Both the position numbers and the translations under genes were made by a program. 64,000 nt of DNA from Chthoniobacteraceae bacterium. Lineage in GTDB: Bacteria > Verrucomicrobiota > Verrucomicrobiia > Chthoniobacterales > Chthoniobacteraceae. The notes under the pieces were generated by a model. The model was given only the letters and a program-made list of their open reading frames with translations. It did no database searches and was not told the DNA's origin. Below, piece after piece: positions 47,345 to 54,294 of the stretch (position 1 is the stretch's first letter; the number at the start of each line of letters is the position of its first letter). Location: positions 62,001 to 126,000 of the forward strand of contig JAQGOL010000042.1 of assembly GCA_028293625.1 (NCBI GenBank), read 5' to 3'.

Positions 47345-47384
47345 AAAAACGAATGGCGTGTTCCACTTTTATGGAACACGCCAT
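47345..47384 (-). terminator. Strong intrinsic terminator of the lipoprotein gene
   Basis: A perfect 13-bp stem, ATGGCGTGTTCCA (47353-47365) with TGGAACACGCCAT (47372-47384), 6-base loop. On the minus strand it is followed by TCGTTTTTGT. It ends the lipoprotein transcript, and the T-run touches the GTG start of the kinase gene. Confidence 0.88.
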
Positions 47385-47407
47385 CGGCGAAAACATCGCA
47401 GATCAGA

Positions 47408-47689
47408 CTACATGCCGGGGAGCGGCTCCGCCTGCATCGGCGCCAAAGGAGGCGGCATGACCACCGGCGCCGGCGCATGAACCCGGGGAGAAGAGGAGCC
47501 GGACGGATCGGACGGCGTCGTGTCCCCGGGCGCGGGAGGCGTCGGGATAATCGGAATACTGGGTCTGGAGGGCGGCGGCACAAAATGATTGCGCTTGGGC
47601 CCATACACATCGCTGTAGATCGTACCGCATCCGGAAACGGCTACTAACACGGCTAAAAGGGGGAAAAGGCTGAGGGTTCGGCGGGACAT
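47408..47689 (-). CDS. Pro-rich lipoprotein, unknown function
   Basis: The ATG at 47689 follows a clear ribosome site (AGGGAG). The signal (MSRRTLSLFPLLAVLVAV) ends in lipobox SGC. The mature ~70 residues are Pro/Ser-rich and disordered (PPPSRPSIPIIPTPPAPG, APAPVVMPPPLAPM), with GTIYSDVYGPKRNHF at the front. Probably an envelope-anchored spacer protein. Confidence 0.8.
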   Translation of the reverse strand: MSRRTLSLFPLLAVLVAVSGCGTIYSDVYGPKRNHFVPPPSRPSIPIIPTPPAPGDTTPSDPSGSSSPRVHAPAPVVMPPPLAPMQAEPLPGM

Positions 47690-47811
47690 ACGCTCCCTGT
47701 ATGAGAAGGGCGCGCACCCCGTCAATCTCGCGTCTCTCTTAAGAGCCGATTTATTGGCTCCAAGGCCGGACCCGACGCCTCATTCAGGCGAAGGGCGTGG
47801 GGCTCGGAGAT

Positions 47812-47861
47812 GGAGCGGGCGGAAAAGGGCATTGCAACAATTCCTTCGTTCCGCCCGCTCC
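47812..47861. repeat. Perfect 13-bp inverted repeat downstream of DoxX
   Basis: GGAGCGGGCGGAA (47812-47824) pairs with TTCCGCCCGCTCC (47849-47861). Inside, AAGG/CCTT adds four more pairs with a 2-base bulge. It lies 7 bases past the DoxX stop and lacks a T-run. Either a transcript-stabilising 3' hairpin or a repetitive palindromic element. Confidence 0.55.
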
Positions 47862-47868
47862 GGATTGT

Positions 47869-48240
47869 TCACGCACGAACCAGCCCCGCGAAAGCCTGAC
47901 GATAATGTAACAGAAGAGTGACTGAAAGCAGGCCCAAAACGATGCCAAGAGGCAGCCCGCTTCGATCGAGGAAAAGATCGTAAAAAAGGATATTCACAAC
48001 GACCGGACCAACGAGCGTCAATCCCAACGGTATATAACGCCCGCTCAGAAGCACGACCCCTCCCACGATCTCAAAGAGCTTGATCGCATAGAGGTAACCG
48101 CTCCCAAAAAGCGCCCCCATGAACGCGCCGGCGGCACCCTGCGGCGGCGGCATTGGAATGAAGTGGAAGAATGCATTCAGCCCGAAGACAACAAAGATGA
48201 GTCCAAGCAGCAGACGCGCGATGAGAGCAACAATTTTCAT
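47869..48240 (-). CDS. DoxX-family membrane protein
   Basis: The 123 residues form four transmembrane helices. The first (VALIARLLLGLIFVVFGLNA) has the DoxX start; the middle contains AIKLFEIVGGVVLLSG with the charged KLFE typical of the family. DoxX relatives are linked to redox and detoxification. It lies 12 bases downstream of the pirin gene, so the two are probably co-transcribed. Confidence 0.85.
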   Translation of the reverse strand: MKIVALIARLLLGLIFVVFGLNAFFHFIPMPPPQGAAGAFMGALFGSGYLYAIKLFEIVGGVVLLSGRYIPLGLTLVGPVVVNILFYDLFLDRSGLPLGIVLGLLSVTLLLHYRQAFAGLVRA

Positions 48241-48252
48241 GATTGATTGGGT

Positions 48253-48948
48253 TCAATTCAAATCGAACAAAAGGACCTGCGAATCTTTGGTGGCGCCAAG
48301 TTCCAATGCAGTTTCTTCGGTAATGGCGGCGGCATCCCCGGCGCTGAGCGACTGGCCATTAAGGGTGATTTCACCTTCTGCCACCTGCAGCCAGGCACTG
48401 CGACCGGGCTCCAGCGTGTGAGTCAGACGGTTGCCGGATTGAAGTTTGCCCAGCCAGAGATCCGCGTCCTGATGGATGGAAATTGAGCCGTCGCGGCCGC
48501 TTTTGCTTGCCACCAGGCTCAAAGTCCCGGCGGGCGTGTTCACCATCGACTTCTCCTCATAGCGAGGCTTCACGCCTTTGCTTTCCGGAGTAATCCAGAT
48601 TTGGAGCATGTGCACCGCTTCATCGGCCGACGGATTGTATTCGCTATGAGTGATGCCGCTGCCGGCCGCCATGTATTGGAATTCACCGGGCCGGATCACA
48701 CGGCCATTTCCCATTGAGTCCTTGTGCTGAAGCGAGCCGCTCAACACATAGGTAATGATTTCCATGTCGCGATGAGGATGCTGGCCGAACCCGCCCAACG
48801 GGAGGACGATGTCGTCGTTAATCACGCGCAGGGTGCGAAACCCCATCCAGTTCGGATCGTAGTAATCGGCGAAGCTGAAAGAGAAATAACTATCCAGCCA
48901 GCCGTGGTTGGCATGGCCGCGTTCGTTGGCTTTTCGTGTCTTAATCAT
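48253..48948 (-). CDS. Pirin-family protein (YhaK/YhhW type)
   Basis: A bicupin protein of 231 residues. It opens MIKTRKANERGHANHGWLDS. Cupin metal ligands appear in GFGQHPHRDMEIITYV, where two His precede a Glu three residues later, and in SGITHSEYNP. The second cupin is degenerate. Some pirins have quercetinase activity; others act as redox sensors. The frame extends to 49314, but that upstream part overlaps the divergent LysR gene and is a shadow. LysR control is likely. Confidence 0.9.
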   Translation of the reverse strand: MIKTRKANERGHANHGWLDSYFSFSFADYYDPNWMGFRTLRVINDDIVLPLGGFGQHPHRDMEIITYVLSGSLQHKDSMGNGRVIRPGEFQYMAAGSGITHSEYNPSADEAVHMLQIWITPESKGVKPRYEEKSMVNTPAGTLSLVASKSGRDGSISIHQDADLWLGKLQSGNRLTHTLEPGRSAWLQVAEGEITLNGQSLSAGDAAAITEETALELGATKDSQVLLFDLN

Positions 48949-48986
48949 GCCCAACCGTAGCCTGCCCCCCTGAGTATCGGGAAATA

Positions 48987-49009
48987 GCATGTTTCTTGGC
49001 TTACCATGC
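48987..49009. promoter_or_regulatory. Candidate LysR box in the pirin/lysR intergenic region
   Basis: GCATG (48987-48991) and CATGC (49005-49009) form an inverted repeat with a 13-base spacer in the 84-base gap between divergent genes, the usual place for a LysR regulator to bind. Confidence 0.45.
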
Positions 49010-49032
49010 GTCAAAGGTATGCTCGCGGTTCC

Positions 49033-49902
49033 ATGGAACTCCGTCATCTCCGTTATTTTGTCGCCGTCGCGGAGGAGGAAAACGTCACGCGCGCCGCCGC
49101 CAGGCTCCACGTCTCGCAACCGGCCGTCAGCCGGCAGATCCGCGACCTGGAAGATCACCTTGGCGTGACCCTCCTCGAACGAAGCGCCAAGGCGGTCCGC
49201 CTCACCGAAGCCGGACGCGTTTTTCTGACTGAAGCGCGCGCCGTCCTCGATCGCGCCACGGAAGCCGAGAAGACCGCGCGCGCTGTCGGCGGTGGCATGC
49301 AGGGCGAGATCCATGTCGGATACGCCCCCTCGCTAACGGTGCAGATCCTTCCCAAGGCGCTCCGCCAATTCCAGGGCGAGTTCCCCAAGGTGCGCGTTTC
49401 CCTTCACGATTTTTCGAGTGAACAGATGTTAACCGGCCTTCGCGATGGGAGCCTGCACGTGGCGCTGGGGGTGCGTCCGGCCGGGCAGAAGCTGCGGGGG
49501 TTGGTGTTTAAAGAGATTGCCAAATACGCCATGTGCGTGGCCGTGGCGCCCGGTCATCCCCTCGCCCGCAGCCGCGGGGTCAACCGGGCCAAACTCGCGG
49601 ATCATCCTTTAATCGCCTACACACGGGCTGATTACCCCGAATATCACGAAGCGCTGGATGAACTCTTCGCATCACATCCCCCGCGGATCGCCGAGGAGCA
49701 CGAAAGCGTGACCAGCCTTATCGCTGCGGTCGAAGCCGCGCGCGGCGTGGCGATCGTGCCGAGCTCCATGGCCTGCATGGTCGGTCCCCGGCTAAAAATC
49801 GTCCCACTGATTCCCCCCTCCGCTCCCATCGTCGTCGGAGCAATCCGCCGCGAAGGGACTGAATCGAGCGCTGTCGGCAAGTTCATTGCCGCCGCCTCCT
49901 GA
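49033..49902 (+). CDS. LysR-family transcriptional regulator
   Basis: The N-terminal winged helix is typical: MELRHLRYFVAVAEEENVTR, then AAARLHVSQPAVSRQIRDLE and LLERSAKAVRLTEAGR. The effector domain starts IHVGYAPSLTVQILPKALRQ. Length 289 fits. The start at 49033 matches the family; an ATG at 49006 lies in the presumed operator. It is divergent from the pirin-doxX pair and probably regulates it. The inducer is unknown. Confidence 0.93.
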   Translation: MELRHLRYFVAVAEEENVTRAAARLHVSQPAVSRQIRDLEDHLGVTLLERSAKAVRLTEAGRVFLTEARAVLDRATEAEKTARAVGGGMQGEIHVGYAPSLTVQILPKALRQFQGEFPKVRVSLHDFSSEQMLTGLRDGSLHVALGVRPAGQKLRGLVFKEIAKYAMCVAVAPGHPLARSRGVNRAKLADHPLIAYTRADYPEYHEALDELFASHPPRIAEEHESVTSLIAAVEAARGVAIVPSSMACMVGPRLKIVPLIPPSAPIVVGAIRREGTESSAVGKFIAAAS

Positions 49903-50052
49903 ATGCGGATGTCTATCGGCTTTCCGCAAAAATCCGATGCGCGGTTTAATGGGGCTTACCTGGCGGCGTTTTTCGGAATCAGTGGCGACCGGGATAGTTT
50001 GCAACAGGAAGTTGCATTCTCCAGCTGAGCAAGGAAAGCCGCAGGTACCAAG

Positions 50053-50206
50053 CTAGCAGAGTTGCTGAATCTTCGTAAGTGCTTCGAACTTGAGAATGGC
50101 ATCGCCTTTGGTGAAATCGGGTATTGTCATCGGCTCGCCATTGCCAGCGGCAAACGCCGGCATGGGCGCGGCGAGGACGGCCGCGAGCGCAAGGAGTGGA
50201 TTTTCG
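50053..50206 (-). pseudogene. Remnant of a secreted protein, N-terminal part (DUF6288-like)
   Basis: The minus-strand frame reads a signal-peptide-like stretch (LLALAAVLAAPMPAFAAGNG) then MTIPDFTKGDAI, and stops after 12 more residues. P-D-F-T-K-G after a signal peptide is how some large secreted Verrucomicrobia proteins (DUF6288 type) begin. No start codon precedes the signal, because the frame runs into the end of the upstream esterase gene. I read it as a truncated gene; the family link rests on a short stretch. Confidence 0.35.
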
Positions 50207-51418
50207 TCAGTTTGTTTTTTTGAGTTGCTTGAGTTCCGCCATCGCCTCGGCAAGGCCCTTGCCGATGCCGCCGAGGATTTTCGCCGAGCCGAGGTAGTGA
50301 AATTCGAGATTTGAGATGCCTTTCTCCAGCACCAGGCGCTCGCGCTCAGTCAGCCCCTCCGCGCGCAGTTTCTCCATTACGGCTTTTTCATCGACGGGTG
50401 TCAGTTTGCTCTCGGCGGCGAGCTTCTTCGCGTGCTGTTTGATGTCGTTTTCCTTCGTCTTCGCCGCTGTCAGTTCCTGGTCCCAGTAGTTCTCCGTGAG
50501 CAGTGCGGCGACGTTGTCTTTGAACTCCGGCAGCGATGCCGGGGCCGCCATCGCATCGCGGAAGTTTTGATGCGTCGCTTTGTATCGCTGCTGGTCGGGA
50601 CCATACTGCGCCGTCGGCCCGCCAACGCCGAGCACGCCGATGACGAATGGCAGCTTCGGCGCGTTCAAATCCCGCCGCACGTCACGGATGAAATGGGCCA
50701 TCGCCGTGCTGTAGGCATCGTAACCGCCCGGCTTCTCGCCGTTAGGATACGTGCTGCCGTCGACGAGGTCGTTCCAGCCCTGAAACCACGCAAAACCCGC
50801 CAGCTCATAGCCCTGCGCCGCGTCGTAGTCGGGCACCACGCGCTTGATGTCGCTGAGCACCATTTTCACATGCTCGACGATGAGCCGGTAATTCACGCCC
50901 GTTGCTGTCACCTTCTCCGCTTTCATCGCTTCGATCTCCTTGCCCTGCTTTTGAAAAACCGCCAGCTGCGTTTCGTTGAACATATACGGCCCAGCGCTCG
51001 GCGGACGGAAATCCGTGTTCAGGCTCTTGCCGCCCCACGAGGTCTTGATGAGCAAAATGGGCGCGTCCGTGAACTTCTGTATGTAGAGGCCAAACGTGAA
51101 CTCCGGCCCGATTTTCTCGCCCGACGCGCCGAAGCCCGCCGTCAGCTTCCCCGTCTGCTCCGCCTCCGCGCAGCCGATCGAGGAAATCCAGACGCGCTCG
51201 CAGACCTTTGGCTTGCCATCCGCGCCCATCATTTCCGCCAGCATCGGCTTCGTCGCCGGATCCATGCCGATGTGCTCAAACGTGCTCACTTTGGCATGCC
51301 CCTGCATATTTGATTGCCCGGCGAGGATGAAAACTTGCAGCGGCTTTTTTTCCGCCGCGAATGAATGGCTGCAAAAGAGCGCAAAGACGGAGAACAGGAG
51401 TTTTAGCGACGGTTTCAT
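50207..51418 (-). CDS. Sialate O-acetylesterase-like protein (SASA)
   Basis: Signal peptide (LKLLFSVFALFCSHSFAAE), then QVFILAGQSNMQGHA with nucleophile S36, the SASA/DUF303 hallmark. ILLIKTSWGGKSL and AGFAWFQGWNDLVDG are the further conserved blocks. The SASA fold is SGNH-like; the terminal His region is unclear. These enzymes remove acetyl groups from sialic acid or, in environmental bacteria, other glycans such as xylan. The C-terminus is a Lys/Glu-rich helical tail. It is the last gene of an operon of secreted proteins. Confidence 0.85.
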   Translation of the reverse strand: MKPSLKLLFSVFALFCSHSFAAEKKPLQVFILAGQSNMQGHAKVSTFEHIGMDPATKPMLAEMMGADGKPKVCERVWISSIGCAEAEQTGKLTAGFGASGEKIGPEFTFGLYIQKFTDAPILLIKTSWGGKSLNTDFRPPSAGPYMFNETQLAVFQKQGKEIEAMKAEKVTATGVNYRLIVEHVKMVLSDIKRVVPDYDAAQGYELAGFAWFQGWNDLVDGSTYPNGEKPGGYDAYSTAMAHFIRDVRRDLNAPKLPFVIGVLGVGGPTAQYGPDQQRYKATHQNFRDAMAAPASLPEFKDNVAALLTENYWDQELTAAKTKENDIKQHAKKLAAESKLTPVDEKAVMEKLRAEGLTERERLVLEKGISNLEFHYLGSAKILGGIGKGLAEAMAELKQLKKTN

Positions 51419-51460
51419 GGTTGATTGAGTGTGGTGGGTGCGGCTTCGGTGGTGTTTTTA

Positions 51461-52822
51461 TCACGGCAACGGTCCCAGGCTCAGCCAACCGGGAGCATCG
51501 CGCTCTTGCTCCGCATTGGCGAAGCGCAGGGGTTTGCCGCCTGGCAGCGGGTTGATGATGCGCAAGGCGAGCGTGAGTTGCGCGGCCGGCTTTTCCGGCA
51601 GATTCAAAGTGGCGTTCCATTCGCGCGGCGCATTGCCGGGAAACAGACCCGTGATTTTCCAATCCACCGGCCAACTCAGCGCGGGGCGGCCCTCCAGATC
51701 CAGCGCGGCAAGTTCGATGCGCCAGTCTTGGTAAAAGGGGGCGACGCCTTGATTTATCACGCTCACCCAAACCTTCACGCGCTCGCCATCGCGAATGATC
51801 GTTGCCGTGGGCACATGGAAATCGTAGCCCATGTGGCGCACATGCTCGATGGCGCGGCGATAGCGCTCGGGCTCGGCTCTTTTTTCGAAAAGACCACTCT
51901 CCATGAGCCAGCTAACATGCGTTTGTTCCACGCAAATGGCGAAGTCCTGCGCCTTCGGGTGCTCTGGCTTGGCATCATGCACTTGGCCCCAGACCTCGGG
52001 TCTCACCTCGCCGCCAATGGGTTGGGTGCGCCATTTGTTCAGGGCGCTCTCTCCCGCTGCTTTCAGCGTTCGCATGTAGAACCAACTGCCGCTCTCTTTG
52101 CCGATGTCGAGTGTGCCCCAGGCGAAGGAATCATCGTGATAGCCAAAGTGCAGTTTCGCATTCGCTGCGAAGTCGGGGTGATCCTCGCCCGCCGGATACC
52201 GCAGCAGCACGGGCGTGCGTTTCAATGCCCGCTCATAGGCAGCAAGCACGCGCTGCTGAGTTTTCACCGAGGCGAACAAATCTTCCCGCGGCCAAGTGTG
52301 CCACTCACCCCAGGAGCCAAGCAGCCCGGCGGTGAGGTAGGCAATGCGTGGGTCGCCATCGTATCGCTGGCCGAGAGCAGCAACGAAGCTCTCCAGCGCG
52401 CCCACCAGCCGCTCGTCGGCATAGTCGGGGCTGTAGCAAACATCAGCGGGTGGTTTCTCAGAGTCGTTCTTCCACTGCGTGACTTTCACACCCTGATCAC
52501 GGAGAAATTTGGGCATGCCGGACTTCCGCCCCGGATACTCCAGCCAGACTCGCAGGATGGCCTGATTCCCCCGCGAGGCGATACCGCTGAGGAGCGCCTC
52601 CAAAGGTTCCCAATCAAAGGTCTCCGCTCCCTTCATCAGATCCGACAACGGCAGGTAATCAAACTCCATGCTGTGGGGGAAGGTATCCCCCGCCATGCCG
52701 GAGTAGGGAACGAGCCCCTTGAGAGGATTGTCGGCAGGTGAAGGTGCAGGCTGCGCTCCGCTCACATTTCCATGGCCGCAAACGAAAGCAAAGAGCGCCC
52801 AGAGTAAGATGCGATGACTCAC
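51461..52822 (-). CDS. Secreted DUF4874/DUF4832-type protein
   Basis: A signal peptide (LLWALFAFVCGHGNVSG) leads a protein opening NPLKGLVPYSG, typical of the DUF4874 N-terminal domain, followed by LRVWLEYPGR, GLLGSWGEWHTWP and a late beta-rich domain like DUF4832. The G-S-W-G-E-W-H block with acidic residues at strand ends looks like a glycoside-hydrolase-type barrel, so action on polysaccharide is plausible but unproven. It overlaps the upstream propeller gene by 4 bases (ATGA). Confidence 0.78.
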   Translation of the reverse strand: MSHRILLWALFAFVCGHGNVSGAQPAPSPADNPLKGLVPYSGMAGDTFPHSMEFDYLPLSDLMKGAETFDWEPLEALLSGIASRGNQAILRVWLEYPGRKSGMPKFLRDQGVKVTQWKNDSEKPPADVCYSPDYADERLVGALESFVAALGQRYDGDPRIAYLTAGLLGSWGEWHTWPREDLFASVKTQQRVLAAYERALKRTPVLLRYPAGEDHPDFAANAKLHFGYHDDSFAWGTLDIGKESGSWFYMRTLKAAGESALNKWRTQPIGGEVRPEVWGQVHDAKPEHPKAQDFAICVEQTHVSWLMESGLFEKRAEPERYRRAIEHVRHMGYDFHVPTATIIRDGERVKVWVSVINQGVAPFYQDWRIELAALDLEGRPALSWPVDWKITGLFPGNAPREWNATLNLPEKPAAQLTLALRIINPLPGGKPLRFANAEQERDAPGWLSLGPLP

Positions 52823-54294
52823 GGCTTCGGGATTTCGTTTAGCGTGTAGTAGGCGCGGTCGTGCAAAAGCACCTCGCCGTCGCTCGACTTGAAAGCGGGC
52901 AGGTGGAAGTCATGGACGTGGCCCCGCACGAGTCCCTGCACTTGCAGGCGCACGCTCATCGCGTCGGGCGCGACTTTGACGGCGGTGACGGTCGGGCGCG
53001 TTTGGTCCACCTCAGGGCTGCCGTAACCTTGCTGATAAATGTGCGTGTAGGTCTCCAGCGCGTAGCTCTCCGGGCGGGCGGCCTGCGCAGCGTCGGCGGG
53101 GCGCGTGAAGCGCAGCACAAAGCCGTCGGGCTGCGCGCGGATGTCGAGAATCTCGAACGGCGTGCGCCCGGTCCAGTCGAGGCGCTGGAGCAGATTGTCC
53201 TTCATGCCGCGCACCGGCCAGCCGCGGTTGGTACCGCCGGTGATGAGCTTGCCGTCCGGCATGAAATGCAGTGCCAGCAGTCCGATGCCGAGTCCTTCGC
53301 GGAACGGATAACACGCGCCCTGCCACACGCCGTTTACCTGCTCCGTCGTCGCGCGCATCACGATGCTCAACGTGTAGTCGCCGACAAAAATCTGTTCATC
53401 GAACGGCCCGAACTTTCCACCCGCGCGGCACACCTCGAACCCGGAGATCGAGCGCCCCATTTTTTTGTAAGGAAACACCACCGCGTAGGGCACGAGTTCC
53501 TTCACACGCTGCCGCTCCGTCTCCATGCGCGACGGTGACATTGGCATCACCGGCGCCGGCCCGATCTCTGGCGCGAAGGGATACCAGTTGAAGCTGATGG
53601 GATGTCCCATGAAGCCGCCGGGTTTAAGGTGCTTGAGCGAACACGAGCCATTCCACGGCCCCTGACTCTCCACGTAAAACATCTCGCCGCTCTCATTTGC
53701 GCCTACACCGAGCGGACTTCGCAACCCGCTGCACAGCGGCACGGCCTTCCCCTCCGGCGTAATCTTCAACGCCCAGCCGCGAAACAGTGCTTTCGAGTTG
53801 TAGGATTCGGACAAGCCGAGCGCGACGTAGAGATTCCCCGCCGCATCAAACTTAGAGCCGCACGCAAACTCGTGGTAATGTCCGAAGCCCCACGCGTCGC
53901 TCACTGTGTCGAACCGATCCGCGCGCCCATCGCCATTCGTATCGGCGATGCGCGTCACCTCCGTCGCGTGCGTGGCGAAAAACGCGCCGTCGCGCCAAGC
54001 CAGCCCGAGCACTTCATCCAGCCCGCTCGCAAACCGCTCCACGCGCGGTTTCGGACGCTCATCGCCCGCCCCGCTGAACAACAAAATCTCGCCCCGCCGC
54101 GTCCCGACGGCCAGGCGTTCATCGGGCAGCGAGACGAAGCTGCCCGCCTCGACATACACACCCTCGGGCATCGGGATGTCCACGATGCGATAATAGGCTG
54201 CCTCCCGCTCCGCCGTCCCCCAGGTATCGCCAAACTCCTCCGCCACGGCGACGAGCGGGAGCAGGCAGAGGAGAGTGAAAAGATGGAAGCTCAT
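52819..54294 (-). CDS. Secreted beta-propeller protein (sugar dehydrogenase-like)
   Basis: Signal peptide (FTLLCLLPLVAVAEE), then propeller blades: FVSLPDERLAVGTRRGEILL, LDEVLGLAWRDGAFFATH, FDAAGNLYVALGLSES, GLRSPLGVGANESGEMF, and LLALHFMPDGKLITGGTNRG. The pattern is of PQQ-dependent sugar dehydrogenase/NHL-like proteins that Verrucomicrobia often pair with cytochrome c. No clear PQQ ligands can be named. A beta-sandwich tail follows (FVLRFTRPADAAQAA). ATGA overlaps on both sides link it to the cytochrome gene and the DUF4832 gene, so it may pass electrons to that cytochrome. Confidence 0.8.
   Translation of the reverse strand: MSFHLFTLLCLLPLVAVAEEFGDTWGTAEREAAYYRIVDIPMPEGVYVEAGSFVSLPDERLAVGTRRGEILLFSGAGDERPKPRVERFASGLDEVLGLAWRDGAFFATHATEVTRIADTNGDGRADRFDTVSDAWGFGHYHEFACGSKFDAAGNLYVALGLSESYNSKALFRGWALKITPEGKAVPLCSGLRSPLGVGANESGEMFYVESQGPWNGSCSLKHLKPGGFMGHPISFNWYPFAPEIGPAPVMPMSPSRMETERQRVKELVPYAVVFPYKKMGRSISGFEVCRAGGKFGPFDEQIFVGDYTLSIVMRATTEQVNGVWQGACYPFREGLGIGLLALHFMPDGKLITGGTNRGWPVRGMKDNLLQRLDWTGRTPFEILDIRAQPDGFVLRFTRPADAAQAARPESYALETYTHIYQQGYGSPEVDQTRPTVTAVKVAPDAMSVRLQVQGLVRGHVHDFHLPAFKSSDGEVLLHDRAYYTLNEIPKP

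Noticed and set aside
48949-49314. N-terminal extension of the pirin protein
   Set aside because: It overlaps the LysR gene on the opposite strand and precedes the conserved pirin start.
51425-52741. 438-residue plus-strand frame opposite the DUF4832 gene
   Set aside because: Shadow of a real gene; no signal peptide or known motif.
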